The notes under the pieces were generated by a model, which worked only from the letters and a program-made list of their open reading frames with translations, ran no database searches and was not told the DNA's origin. From Oxalicibacterium faecigallinarum (GTDB lineage Bacteria > Pseudomonadota > Gammaproteobacteria > Burkholderiales > Burkholderiaceae_D), in NCBI RefSeq assembly GCF_014635705.1, contig NZ_BMDI01000001.1, forward strand, positions 1,628,008 through 1,692,007: a DNA stretch of 64,000 nt, written 5' to 3'. The translations under genes and the position numbers were made by a program. This document shows, piece after piece, positions 44,862 to 53,539 of this stretch (position 1 is its first letter; each line of letters begins with the position of its first letter).

Positions 44862-46460
44862 ATGACTTCCTTTGACTGGAGCAATCCTTATCCCTCAACC
44901 CGCCAGCCACTGTTTGCACGCAATGTCGTCGCCACCTCGCAACCGCTGGCTGCGCAAGCCGGTCTGCGCATGTTGATGAAAGGCGGCAACGCCATCGATG
45001 CGGCCATTGCTGCGGCGGCGGCGATTACGGTCGTCGAACCGTGCTCGTGCGGACTGGGCAGCGACGCCTTCGCACTGGTATGGGACGGCAAGGAATTGCA
45101 CGGCCTCAATGGCTCCGGGCAGGCGCCAACGGCATGGGATGTCGAATACTTCCGTCAAAGACACAACGGCATGATTCCGGAGCGCGGCTGGGATAGCGTG
45201 ACCGTGCCGGGCGCGATTGCCAGCTGGGTCGCCTTGTCGAAAAAATTCGGCAAGCTGCCCTTCGCCGATTTGCTGGAACCGGCGATTGATCTGGCCGGAC
45301 GCGGTTACATGGTGTCGCGTGTGGTCCAGCAAAAATGGACCAACGCCGTACCGATCCTGCACAAGCAACCGGGCTTTGCCGATACCTTCATGCCGCATGG
45401 TCGCGCACCACACGTGGGGGAAAACTTCATCTTCGCCGATGCTGCCAGGTCGTTGACCAGAATTGCAGAAACCGCAGGCGACGCCTTCTATCATGGTGAG
45501 CTGGCTGACGCCATCGTCAAGCATGCGAAAGAGCATGGCGCCGCCATGACGCATGCCGACCTCGCGGCGTTTGCGCCGGAATGGGTGACACCAATCCAGA
45601 AAGACTATGCCGGTCATACCGTGCATGAGATTCCGCCAAACGGCCAGGGCATCGCCGCCCTGATCGCACTTGGCATCATCGATAAGCTCGACATCACGCG
45701 CTTCGCCGCCGATTCGGTCGAAAGCCGTCACCTGCAGATCGAAGCCATGAAGCTCGCCTTTGCCGATACCTACAAATGGGTCGCCGATGAACGCTACATG
45801 CGTGACGTCAAAGCCGCCGATCTGCTCGACGACGCTTACCTGAGCGAACGCGCCAAGCTGATCGATCTCGACAAGGCAACGCGCTTCAACCACGGCACAC
45901 CACCAAAAGGCGGCACCATCTATCTGAGTGCCACCGATGAAAACGGCATGATGGTCAGCTTCATCCAGTCCAACTACATGGGCTTCGGTTCGGGCGTGGT
46001 GATTCCGGGCACCGGCATCAGCCTGCAGAATCGCGGCTTCGGTTTCAACACCAGCCCCAATCACGCCAACTGCGTCGCACCAGGCAAACGTCCTTTCCAT
46101 ACCATCATCCCGGGCTTCCTCACCAAGGATGGTCAGCCGCAGATGAGCTTTGGCGTCATGGGCGGCAACATGCAGCCGCAAGGTCATGTGCAGGCACTGG
46201 TACGCATGCTGGCCTACAACCAGCAACCGCAAGCTGCCTGCGACGCACCCCGCTGGAAGGTCAACGTCGGCATGTCGGTCGATATCGAAGACACGATGGA
46301 AGCCGATGTGCGCGCTGACCTGATCGCACGCGGCCACAAGATCGAAAAAGTCGCCGACACCTATATGGATTTCGGCTCGGCGCAATTCATATGGAAAACT
46401 GCCGATGGGTATGTCGCGGCGAGTGATCCGCGACGTGATGGACAGGCGGTCGGTTTCTAA
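44862..46460 (+). CDS. Gamma-glutamyltransferase family Ntn hydrolase (YwrD-like)
   Basis: A 532-residue self-processing hydrolase family member. N-terminal marks: VVATSQPLAAQAGLRMLMKGGNAIDAAIA, VVEPCSCGLGSDAFALVWDG. The probable nucleophile Thr lies in PKGGTIYLSATDENGMMVSFIQSNYMGFGSGV (about residue 350), where the chain would be cut into two subunits. The pattern SFIQSNYMGFGSG fits the YwrD-like cytosolic group rather than secreted Ggt: there is no signal peptide. Substrate, glutathione or another gamma-glutamyl amide, is unproven. The start follows CCAGGAGCACTC. Confidence 0.87.
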   Translation: MTSFDWSNPYPSTRQPLFARNVVATSQPLAAQAGLRMLMKGGNAIDAAIAAAAAITVVEPCSCGLGSDAFALVWDGKELHGLNGSGQAPTAWDVEYFRQRHNGMIPERGWDSVTVPGAIASWVALSKKFGKLPFADLLEPAIDLAGRGYMVSRVVQQKWTNAVPILHKQPGFADTFMPHGRAPHVGENFIFADAARSLTRIAETAGDAFYHGELADAIVKHAKEHGAAMTHADLAAFAPEWVTPIQKDYAGHTVHEIPPNGQGIAALIALGIIDKLDITRFAADSVESRHLQIEAMKLAFADTYKWVADERYMRDVKAADLLDDAYLSERAKLIDLDKATRFNHGTPPKGGTIYLSATDENGMMVSFIQSNYMGFGSGVVIPGTGISLQNRGFGFNTSPNHANCVAPGKRPFHTIIPGFLTKDGQPQMSFGVMGGNMQPQGHVQALVRMLAYNQQPQAACDAPRWKVNVGMSVDIEDTMEADVRADLIARGHKIEKVADTYMDFGSAQFIWKTADGYVAASDPRRDGQAVGF

Positions 46461-46715
46461 GACAAACGCAGCGTTTTTTGCATGCTCTCATTCACGCAAA
46501 AAATGACTGCCATCGCACAGCAATATGACATGTTGATGAAAAGGATTTTTTCGCAACAGCAATAAGCAAATTACAAATTTTACGAAGGCTATATCTGATA
46601 TTTAGCAACAAACAGGAGCATGCTTACGGGTAACGCAGCGATGCGCATTACCCGAAGCAAAAACCGCAATCAAGACGGCTTCGGGGCAAGCAGAAATTAG
46701 CACTCGGAGTACATC

Positions 46716-47474
46716 ATGAAACGCAGTGAATTGCGCCATAAAATTCAAAACATCAGCCTCGGCTTTATCGCCGGTTACGTTGATACCCTCGGCTTCGTCG
46801 CCCTCTTCGGTTTGTTCACGGCCCACGTCACCGGCAACTTTGTGTTGATCGGCGCCGAGATGGCCAACCCGCAAGGCGGCCCGCTGCTGCTCAAAATTCT
46901 CGCCTTCCCGGCCTTCCTGTTCGGTATCGTGTTCGCACGCCTGCTGGTGGCTGGCTTGCAAGCCAAGGGACGCCACGCACTGGTCTACCTGTACATCACC
47001 GAACTGTTCTTGCTGACGGCCTTCATGGCGCTCGGCACGCTTGCAACGCCAATCGGTCACGAGCCGACACTGTATGCCGGTCTGGCAGGTATTGTCGGAG
47101 CGATGGCGATGGGTACGCACAGCGGTTACGGTCGCCTGCTGCTCTCGCATCTGGTCCCCACCGTGATGATGACCGGTAACGTGACCCAGCTTGTGATCGA
47201 TGCAGTGGACGTTGTCCGCGGCGCAGCCGATGAGAACGTCAAGCGCCGCTGCGTCAAAGTCCTGTGGCCCGTCCTGTCGTTCAGCCTCGGCGCGGTCGGT
47301 GCTGCCTTTGCGTATCACTGGTTTGGCTTCCTCGCCTTGCTGTTGCCGATCTCCATGATGTTCCACCTCATGTATATCGAACGCGGTGCCATGCACAAGA
47401 ACCAGCACCACAACGAATACAAGCGCAAAATCGCCAAGCAACAACAGGCACAAGCCAAGGCAGTCACGCAGTAA
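46716..47474 (+). CDS. DUF1275 (YoaK-type) membrane protein
   Basis: A 252-residue inner-membrane protein with about six TM helices. The DUF1275 marks are SLGFIAGYVDTLGFVALFGLFTAHVTGNFVLIG near residues 13-45, GAMAMGTHSGYGRLLLSHLVPTVMMTGNVTQLVID near 125-160, and the helix pair VLSFSLGAVGAAFAYHWFGFLALLLP. A cytosolic tail of Lys, Gln and Asn follows. No function is known for the family; transport is guessed. GGAGTACATC precedes the start, and the gene ends in its own terminator. The 255 bp before it are AT-rich without a gene. Confidence 0.85.
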   Translation: MKRSELRHKIQNISLGFIAGYVDTLGFVALFGLFTAHVTGNFVLIGAEMANPQGGPLLLKILAFPAFLFGIVFARLLVAGLQAKGRHALVYLYITELFLLTAFMALGTLATPIGHEPTLYAGLAGIVGAMAMGTHSGYGRLLLSHLVPTVMMTGNVTQLVIDAVDVVRGAADENVKRRCVKVLWPVLSFSLGAVGAAFAYHWFGFLALLLPISMMFHLMYIERGAMHKNQHHNEYKRKIAKQQQAQAKAVTQ

Positions 47475-47517
47475 TGACGGCGTGACGCAACAGGAAAATC
47501 TGCGCTTTACGACCAAA

Positions 47518-47549
47518 ACGGGTGGCAAAATTGCCGCCCGTTATTTTTT
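47518..47549 (+). terminator. Terminator of the DUF1275 gene
   Basis: The 11-bp stem ACGGGTGGCAA/TTGCCGCCCGT (one G-T pair) is followed by TATTTTTT. Confidence 0.85.
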
Positions 47550-47754
47550 CTGGCCATGCAGCAATGTTTTTTGGCACGTTGGCCGAAAATATCGAAAAAA
47601 GTCGGGCATTCGCTCAATTTTGTGAACAAAAACACAAACTTTCCGATTACCCTCTTGTCACAAGGACAAGGGCGGCAATTTCTTGCAGACCAATAAAAAA
47701 ACATTACGCAGGATGCCCTTGTTCCGACAAAGGAGTGAAAACAAGGAGCGCGTC

Positions 47755-48276
47755 ATGGGTAAATCGTTTGGCACCATCACCGTACTAGTACTGCTGGCTT
47801 TGCCGCTTATTCTGTTTGTGGCGGGCCAGTTCCGCCTGTTTGCCGGTCGCAAACCCGATGATCTGGGCATCACCAACGGGCTGCTCAAGGCACCGATGAA
47901 AGACTGGCGCAATGTCGTCTCCAGTCAGGCGGCCTACCATCCGCATGAACCGCATCATGTGATTGCCCCGCTTGAATACACAGGCGACGGGCACGGCGCA
48001 ATGGAGCGCGTGGCCGGCATCATTGCCGGCATGCCCGGCGCCAGGATCGTCACTGCCACACCGCACTACCTGCATGCGGAATTCCGCAGCATGCTGCTTG
48101 GCTTTGTGGACGATGTGGAGTTCATGCTCGATACGAACGACCGTCTGATTCACATGCGCTCCGGTGCACGGCTCAATCGCAAGGACTTTGGCGCCAACCG
48201 CGCGCGACTGGAAAGCGTGCGCAGCCGCTTTGAGCGTCGTGCCGAAAGCCGCAACGGCGACCCGATTCCCACCTGA
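47755..48276 (+). CDS. DUF1499 membrane-anchored protein
   Basis: A 173-residue protein with one N-terminal helix (ITVLVLLALPLILFVAGQFRLF). The DUF1499 domain follows: DDLGITNGLLKAPMKDWRNVVSSQA, then PLEYTGDG, MPGARIVTATPHYLHAEFRSMLLGFVDDVEFMLD and SGARLNRKDFGANRARLESVR. The start at 47755 is preceded by AGGAGCGCGTC; the frame is open earlier without a site. Function unknown. It follows an empty, AT-rich 200 bp and ends in a terminator. Confidence 0.85.
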   Translation: MGKSFGTITVLVLLALPLILFVAGQFRLFAGRKPDDLGITNGLLKAPMKDWRNVVSSQAAYHPHEPHHVIAPLEYTGDGHGAMERVAGIIAGMPGARIVTATPHYLHAEFRSMLLGFVDDVEFMLDTNDRLIHMRSGARLNRKDFGANRARLESVRSRFERRAESRNGDPIPT

Positions 48277-48298
48277 AAAAATGACCGCGCAGGGCACA

Positions 48299-48327
48299 CG
48301 GTCGCAGCCAATGCTGCGGCCGTTTTT
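48299..48327 (+). terminator. Terminator of the DUF1499 gene
   Basis: The 10-bp stem CGGTCGCAGC/GCTGCGGCCG around CAAT (one T-G pair) is followed by T5. Confidence 0.75.
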
Positions 48328-48448
48328 ACATGCAAAACCCTCCCTGGCTACACGATCCGCCGTCCGGATCAAAACAGAGGCTGACAGCGCGGTGCGCTAC
48401 GGTAAAATGCCCGTTACTTCATAACGAGCATCACCCTAGACTGACTTC

Positions 48449-50221
48449 ATGAGCAACGATCCAAAAAGCGGCAAACCCGACACCAAAGCCGACGCCAACG
48501 CGCCTTCGCCTAACCCGGCCAGCTCCAACTTCCTGCGCGGCATCATCGACAGCGATCTCGCCAGCGGCAAACACACCCAGCGCAAGGATCAGAGCGGCCA
48601 GCCGTTGCCTACCGTGATCACGCGCTTTCCGCCGGAACCCAATGGTTACCTGCACATCGGTCATGCCAAATCGATCTGCCTCAACTTCGGCCTCGCACGC
48701 GATTACGCCGGCCGCTGCAACCTGCGCTTTGACGACACCAATCCAACCAAGGAAGAACAGGAATACGTCGACACCATCATCGACAGCGTGCAATGGCTGG
48801 GCTTCGACTGGCAGGATCAGGGCGGCGAACTGCGTTTTGCCAGCGACTACTTCGATCAGTTCTACGCCATGGCCGAATACCTGATCACTGCCGGTCATGC
48901 GTATGTCGATAGCCAGTCCGCTGACGACATGGCCAAGAATCGCGGCAACTTCAGCGAGCCAGGCAAGAACTCGCCTTTCCGCGATCGCCCTGCAGAAGAA
49001 TCGCTGGACCTGTTCCGCCGCATGAAGGCAGGCGAATTCAAGGATGGCGAACACATCGTGCGCGCCAAAATCGACATGGCCTCACCCAACATGAACATGC
49101 GCGATCCGGCCATCTATCGCATCCGCCATGCGCATCACCATCGCACTGGCGACAAATGGTGCGTGTATCCAATGTACGACTTTGCGCATCCGCTCGAAGA
49201 CGCAATCGAAAACGTTACCCACTCCATCTGCACGCTGGAATTCCAGGATCACCGCCCCTTCTACGACTGGGTACTGGAACGTCTGGCCGAAGGCGGCTTC
49301 TTCACCAAACCGCTGCCGAACCAGTACGAGTTTGCACGCCTCAACCTCACCTACGCCATCACCAGCAAGCGCAAGCTGCTGCAACTGGTCGAAGAAAACA
49401 TCGTCGATGGCTGGGACGATCCGCGCATGCCCACCATCGTCGGCATCCGTCGTCGGGGCTACACGCCGGAAGCGATCCAGCTCTTCGCAGATCGCATCGG
49501 CGTCGCCAAGGCCGATAGCTGGATCGACATGAGCATTCTCGAAGGCGCACTGCGTGACGACCTCGACGAGAAGGCACCACGCGCCATCGCCGTGCTGCGC
49601 CCGCTCAAACTCATCATCGACAATTTCCCCGAAGGCGAAACCGTCGAATGCAGCGCGCCAGTGCATCCGCATCACCCGGAACGCGGCGTACGCACCTTCC
49701 CGATCAGCAAAGAACTCTGGATCGAACAAGAGGACTACATGGAAGTGCCAAGCAAAGGCTACTTCCGCCTCTTCCCCGGCAACAAGGTGCGCCTGCGCTA
49801 TGGCTACGTGGTCGAATGCACGGGTGCCGACAAAGACGCCGACGGCAACATCACCGCCGTGCACTGCACCTACTTTCCCGACAGTAAATCGGGGACGGAA
49901 GGTGCCAACAACTACAAGGTCAAAGGCAACCTGCACTGGGTCAGCGCCGCACACGCACTGGAAGCCGAAGTCCGCATGTACGACCGCCTCTTCAGCGACC
50001 CGCATCCCGACGCCGGCGGCAAGGATTTCAAACAGGCGTTGAATCCAAATTCGAAAGAAGTGATCACCGCGTATCTGGAACAAGGCATGTCATCGGCCAA
50101 ACCGGACGACAAGTTCCAGTTTGAACGCCATGGTTACTTTGTCGCGGATCGCGTGGATAGCAAGGACGGGAAGCCAGTGTTCAATCGGGCTGTAACGTTG
50201 AAGGATGGTTGGGGTAAGTAA
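48449..50221 (+). CDS. glnS: Glutamine-tRNA ligase
   Basis: Class I synthetase that charges tRNA-Gln, 590 residues. HIGH motif: RFPPEPNGYLHIGHAKS (about 54-70). KMSKS-type loop: the class I GlnRS variant TYAITSKRKLLQLVEE (about 308-323). RFDDTNPTKEEQEYVDTI and VVSVR-type anticodon-binding beta barrels (SKELWIEQEDYMEVPSKGYFRLFPGNKVRLRYGYVVEC) are present. The first 45 residues are a Pro/Asn/Ser-rich lead common in beta-proteobacteria. It ends in a terminator directly before the AT-rich defence island. Confidence 0.97.
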   Translation: MSNDPKSGKPDTKADANAPSPNPASSNFLRGIIDSDLASGKHTQRKDQSGQPLPTVITRFPPEPNGYLHIGHAKSICLNFGLARDYAGRCNLRFDDTNPTKEEQEYVDTIIDSVQWLGFDWQDQGGELRFASDYFDQFYAMAEYLITAGHAYVDSQSADDMAKNRGNFSEPGKNSPFRDRPAEESLDLFRRMKAGEFKDGEHIVRAKIDMASPNMNMRDPAIYRIRHAHHHRTGDKWCVYPMYDFAHPLEDAIENVTHSICTLEFQDHRPFYDWVLERLAEGGFFTKPLPNQYEFARLNLTYAITSKRKLLQLVEENIVDGWDDPRMPTIVGIRRRGYTPEAIQLFADRIGVAKADSWIDMSILEGALRDDLDEKAPRAIAVLRPLKLIIDNFPEGETVECSAPVHPHHPERGVRTFPISKELWIEQEDYMEVPSKGYFRLFPGNKVRLRYGYVVECTGADKDADGNITAVHCTYFPDSKSGTEGANNYKVKGNLHWVSAAHALEAEVRMYDRLFSDPHPDAGGKDFKQALNPNSKEVITAYLEQGMSSAKPDDKFQFERHGYFVADRVDSKDGKPVFNRAVTLKDGWGK

Positions 50222-50225
50222 CTTA

Positions 50226-50254
50226 AAAAAGGAGGCTAAATAAGCCTCCTTTTT
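50226..50254 (+). terminator. Terminator of glnS, left border of the defence island
   Basis: The stem GGAGGCT/AGCCTCC with loop AAATA is followed by T5 and preceded by A6, so it can act on both strands. Confidence 0.9.
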
Positions 50255-50301
50255 CAATGTGTTTTAAACAAAGCTGATGAACATTAGAAAGAAAAAATTA
50301 A

Positions 50302-50880
50302 ATGCAATTCAGATTGCCTTCAGCATTTCTCATTTTTATCGGATCCTATCTTCCGTTAGCTGTCATTCTAGCTATACAAGATATTGAATGGGCATGGTGG
50401 AGTCAGTCGATCTGTACATCATTTGATTTAAACAAGTGCGTCTTTAATCCCTTTAGTAACGCAAACCTTTCTCTCTCCTTTGTTTGCATCACAGCACTAT
50501 CTCTTTTGATCGCGACATGTTCATTCAAAAAAATTTCATATCCATATGAAATTGAAATTACCTCCGTAAAGGCCATCCCTAACGACATAATTAATTATGT
50601 GTTTCCCTATGTAGTGTCTTTCATGGGGATTAGCTACGATCAACCTGAAAAACTTTTCGGCTTCGTTGTGTTCATTATGTGGATGTTTGCGATCACATAT
50701 AAATCAGGCCAAATTATCATGAATCCTGTTCTTCTAATTTGGCAATGGAAGCTCTATGAAGCGAACATCATAATCAATGGAGTAAATCGAGAAGTTCGCA
50801 TATTGAAGCAAGGGACATTAGTACAAGGCCATCAAAAGGCTCAAACGATCCAAGATTTTTATGTAGTCAAAGACTATTGA
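50302..50880 (+). CDS. kwaA: Kiwa defence protein KwaA (four-helix membrane protein)
   Basis: A 192-residue membrane protein, recognised mainly through its partner and its layout. Four hydrophobic helices are at about 6-26 (SAFLIFIGSYLPLAVILAI), 55-74, 95-112 and 117-135, with a cytosolic tail of about 55 residues (NVREV-like segment INGVNREVRILKQG). Published Kiwa KwaA is a roughly 200-residue four-TM protein that senses phage-induced membrane change and controls KwaB. Base composition is clearly more AT-rich than glnS or the following DUF2214 gene, and codon use (AAT, ATT, TTA) differs. The ribosome site is weak (AGAAAG). kwaB follows 21 bp later. The homology call would need a profile search. 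Confidence 0.72.
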   Translation: MQFRLPSAFLIFIGSYLPLAVILAIQDIEWAWWSQSICTSFDLNKCVFNPFSNANLSLSFVCITALSLLIATCSFKKISYPYEIEITSVKAIPNDIINYVFPYVVSFMGISYDQPEKLFGFVVFIMWMFAITYKSGQIIMNPVLLIWQWKLYEANIIINGVNREVRILKQGTLVQGHQKAQTIQDFYVVKDY

Positions 50881-50901
50881 TTTAAGGGGGGAAGACAAAC
50901 A

Positions 50902-51816
50902 ATGAGAGATGAATTTAATGCACTTCGTGCTTTCGATTACGCTCAAGCCAATATGCATCTATGGGTCTTTAAACGAAGTACTACTGCAAAAAAATACAAT
51001 GCCTTTTATGTGCAAACTGATCCGGAGCTAACGGCAACGTTAAAAGCGTTAGTGCAATCCGAATTAAGACGCATCACCGAATATGCGACTTACACCTATC
51101 TTGCAGAAACAAATGAAAATAGTTGTTTAGGTACGGATCATAGAGAAACCGATTTTTCTCTATTGAAAATTCAAGTTGATCGGCCAGAACCGGAATGTCG
51201 CGCCAGAAGCATCAACGATCTAAAAAATGCCGAAGGCTATCTGGTGAAATTTTCAGCCGGTGGCCAAACTATTTACGCTGTAAAACGCTCTACTTCCACT
51301 TGGAAGACTTCATACCCGACAAAATTCATCAATATGATTTTCTCTGAAGGAGAGCTATCTGCAGCTGAGAATAATGGATTCTCTATCGAGAAAAATTTCG
51401 ATTTTTTTTGCACCGATACGTACGCATTTATTGCAAATAAGAGAGGATTCGAGTCTGCGATGCAATATAAAGAATCATATTCACAAGCATTCTCTGCCTT
51501 ACGTCAAATACCCGCTTTTTCTGCATTATTTGTCGATCTGACACCACTAATCACATACGTTGGCAACAACTCTATTCAACTTCGACGCATGGCAGTTGTT
51601 CAGCAAAAAGCTTTATTTGATCAACCGAATTTTCTTCAAAACTTAAGGGAAGTAAGCATAAGACGAGAATGGGGCATCAATTTTGATCCAGCCACAAATC
51701 AAATTATCGCGTGCGATCAAACTGCCAAATCCATATTGCAAGTTTTATTAGATCATCGTCTCCTTAGCGAAGTGACCTCTAATACTTACGACGTTCCCGA
51801 CGCGACTAGAATTTAA
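50902..51816 (+). CDS. kwaB: Kiwa defence protein KwaB (DUF4868)
   Basis: A 304-residue cytosolic protein matching the DUF4868 pattern. The centre reads FSIEKNFDFFCTDTYAFIANKRGFESAMQY (about 160-189), where the FDFF and FIxNKxxFE runs are characteristic. It ends with a Leu-rich segment and ILQVLLDHRLLSEVTSNTYDVPD. The N-terminal 130 residues are mixed alpha/beta (WVFKRSTTAKKYNAFYVQTD, GYLVKFSAGGQTIYAVKRS). In Kiwa, KwaB is the DNA-binding effector acting with KwaA against phage. A strong GGGGGG ribosome site lies before the ATG. It is AT-rich like kwaA. Together they occupy about 1.5 kb between glnS and a gene of normal composition. Confidence 0.8.
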   Translation: MRDEFNALRAFDYAQANMHLWVFKRSTTAKKYNAFYVQTDPELTATLKALVQSELRRITEYATYTYLAETNENSCLGTDHRETDFSLLKIQVDRPEPECRARSINDLKNAEGYLVKFSAGGQTIYAVKRSTSTWKTSYPTKFINMIFSEGELSAAENNGFSIEKNFDFFCTDTYAFIANKRGFESAMQYKESYSQAFSALRQIPAFSALFVDLTPLITYVGNNSIQLRRMAVVQQKALFDQPNFLQNLREVSIRREWGINFDPATNQIIACDQTAKSILQVLLDHRLLSEVTSNTYDVPDATRI

Positions 51817-51820
51817 GCAA

Positions 51821-52276
51821 ATGAATTCGGCTGCCGCTTTTATTCATCACCTCGCATTTCTAGCGATCATGCTAATGCTTTCGTCAGAAATGCTGCTGCT
51901 CAAACAAACGCTGACGCTAGAGTCAGCGAAAAGAATCATCCGCTACGACGCCATCTACGGCATGGCAGCAGGTTTTGTTCTGGTGATCGGTGGTTTGCGT
52001 GTGATGTACTTTGAAAAAGGTGCCTATTACTACATGCACAGCGCGCCCTTCTTTGCCAAGATGGCGCTCTTTATCCTCGTCGGCCTGATCTCGATTTATC
52101 CGACCATGACTTTTTTGAAGTGGAACAAGTCAATCAAGCAAGGCATTTTGCCAAACGTCACCGAAGCACAAACCCGCACGCTGCGTCTGATCATCCATGT
52201 CGAACTGACCTTGCTTGGTCTGATGATTTTGTGCGCGGTGCTGATGGCAAAAGGGATTGGTTATATCGGCAACTGA
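51821..52276 (+). CDS. DUF2214 membrane protein
   Basis: A 151-residue inner-membrane protein with four helices: FIHHLAFLAIMLMLSSEMLLL, YGMAAGFVLVIGGLRVMYF, APFFAKMALFILVGLISIYPTMTFL, and a last one near 122-145. HHLAF, RYDAIYGMAAG and YYYMHSAPFFAKM are family marks. No function is known. Its start is 4 bp after kwaB, but its base composition returns to that of the chromosome, so it probably belonged to the pre-insertion context rather than the defence unit. Confidence 0.83.
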   Translation: MNSAAAFIHHLAFLAIMLMLSSEMLLLKQTLTLESAKRIIRYDAIYGMAAGFVLVIGGLRVMYFEKGAYYYMHSAPFFAKMALFILVGLISIYPTMTFLKWNKSIKQGILPNVTEAQTRTLRLIIHVELTLLGLMILCAVLMAKGIGYIGN

Positions 52277-52321
52277 TCGGCTTCAACGAATCAGTCCACC
52301 TATACAACGTACAATCCTGTC

Positions 52322-52702
52322 ATGAAACTCGATCACGCCACTATCGCCACGCCGCATCTGGACACGATGCGCGATTTTCTTTGCAATATCGCCAGTCTGA
52401 CGATTGGTCCGCGTCCTGCGTTTTCGTTTGATGGCTTGTGGCTGTATCACGATGACAAGGCTGTCATCCATCTCATCAAGACCAAAACAGAAGTCCCGCC
52501 CGTCAAATCGTCGCGCATCGATCACATTGCTTTCCGCGTCGAGTCGATAGCGCAGTGGGAGGCTCTGATCGTCAAGCTGGCTGACAGCGGCATTGAACAT
52601 CGCACGACCGCCCTGCCCGACAACAGTGAGTTGCAGTTGTTTGCAATCCCGGTGCCGGGCGTGGTGATCGAGTTTGTGACCGTCAATACCGCATCGGCCT
52701 GA
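52322..52702 (+). CDS. VOC (glyoxalase-like) family protein
   Basis: A 126-residue single vicinal-oxygen-chelate domain: two beta-alpha-beta3 halves starting at MKLDHATIATPHLDTMRDF and RIDHIAFRVESIAQWEALIVKL. Candidate metal ligands are His5, His in IHLIK (near 57), His in IDHIAF and Glu in IEFVTV near the end. Substrate unknown. It lies 45 bp after the DUF2214 gene and is followed by a cupin gene 30 bp later. Confidence 0.85.
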   Translation: MKLDHATIATPHLDTMRDFLCNIASLTIGPRPAFSFDGLWLYHDDKAVIHLIKTKTEVPPVKSSRIDHIAFRVESIAQWEALIVKLADSGIEHRTTALPDNSELQLFAIPVPGVVIEFVTVNTASA

Positions 52703-52732
52703 TCGCAAATTCCCTTTATTCCATACCTGACC

Positions 52733-53119
52733 ATGACAAGCTTTAAACACACTGTTTTGTTTACCGATACCGACGGCTTTGCCAAATTTCGTGAAGAAGA
52801 AATCGCGCTGCCGGGCGGCTCGCCGAAGGCGTTGCTGTCGGAACTGATTCCGTCCGGTGGTTTTCAGGTACGCCATAGCCCGCCGGGTGTGAGCAGCGAC
52901 TTCCATTGCACGACGACTGCGCAATGGCTGGTGGTATTGAGCGGCGAGATGGAGATTGGTTTGCGCGATGGCACGTCCCGCATCTTCAAGGCGGGCGAGC
53001 ATTTTTTCTCGAACGACACCTTGCCGGAGGGTGCGACCTTTGATGCCAACGTGCATGGACACCGCAGCCGCATCGTGGGTGATACGCCCCTGCAAACCTT
53101 GTTTATCCGTACGGCCTAA
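52733..53119 (+). CDS. Small cupin-domain protein
   Basis: A 128-residue single cupin barrel. Motif 1 spans SDFHCTTTAQWLVVLSGEMEIGLRDG and motif 2 AGEHFFSNDTLPEGATFDANVHGHRSRIVG. Only some of the usual His/Glu ligands are there (His in DFHC, His in VHGH), so metal binding is not certain. Substrate unknown. The plus-strand gene runs up to tRNA-Pro, which is on the other strand. Confidence 0.82.
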   Translation: MTSFKHTVLFTDTDGFAKFREEEIALPGGSPKALLSELIPSGGFQVRHSPPGVSSDFHCTTTAQWLVVLSGEMEIGLRDGTSRIFKAGEHFFSNDTLPEGATFDANVHGHRSRIVGDTPLQTLFIRTA

Positions 53120-53129
53120 ACAAAAAATC

Positions 53130-53206
53130 TGGTCGGGGTGAGAGGATTCGAACCTCCGGTCTCTACGTCCCGAACGTAGCGCTTTACCGGACTAAGCTAC
53201 ACCCCG
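53130..53206 (-). tRNA. tRNA-Pro (anticodon CGG)
   Basis: On the minus strand, the acceptor CGGGGTG pairs with CACCCCG. The D arm is GTAGCTTAGTCCGGTAAAGCGC, the anticodon stem CTACG/CGTAG encloses TTCGGGA (anticodon CGG), and the T arm contains GGTTCGAATCC. Discriminator A and an encoded CCA end it. All helices are complete. Confidence 0.95.
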
Positions 53207-53539
53207 ACTGTGCAGCAAAGTTGTTCTGGCTTGTCTGTAGTGTAGTCAAGCCAGATCATTTTTTAAACCCTGCATCAGGCGCGGAATCGTGACGCCTGAC
53301 CATTCGTCTCCCGCCGATTTGTAGTCCGCCTGCCTTCGCGTGCCGTCACAAGACGTCGGATGAATTTTTTGACGCCATTTGCACCAATAAAACCGTCTGC
53401 CGACATAGTGCGAATTTGCTACTCTACGTGAGTTAGTCCATCCCATACGGCGCACTTCTTGCATCGTGATGCTGGCCAAACAAGCCCTTACCGGGGCTGC
53501 CCTGCTGTTTTCAAATTCAACCAATTTGATGGAATATCC
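53207..53539. other. Gene-free stretch between tRNA-Pro and the DUF2721 gene
   Basis: 333 bp with the terminator at 53225 and probably the tRNA promoter. A frame is open from 53459 into the DUF2721 gene, but it adds 27 unconserved residues. I see no gene here. Confidence 0.5.
53225..53264 (+). terminator. Plus-strand hairpin terminator after the cupin gene
   Basis: TCTGGCTTG and CAAGCCAGA pair perfectly around 13 bases and are followed by TCATTTTTT. It would end plus-strand read-through past the antisense tRNA. Confidence 0.65.

Noticed and set aside
44895-46385. A 496-residue minus-strand frame opposite the gamma-glutamyltransferase gene
   Set aside because: Shadow of a clear plus-strand gene; rich in His/Asp/Gly without a recognisable domain.
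49082-50083. A 333-residue minus-strand frame opposite glnS
   Set aside because: Shadow of glnS; no start signal and no known motif.
53130-53206. tRNA-Pro as the attachment site of a mobile element carrying Kiwa
   Set aside because: The island is nearly 1.3 kb away, separated by three ordinary genes; no integrase and no repeat of the tRNA 3' end is visible.
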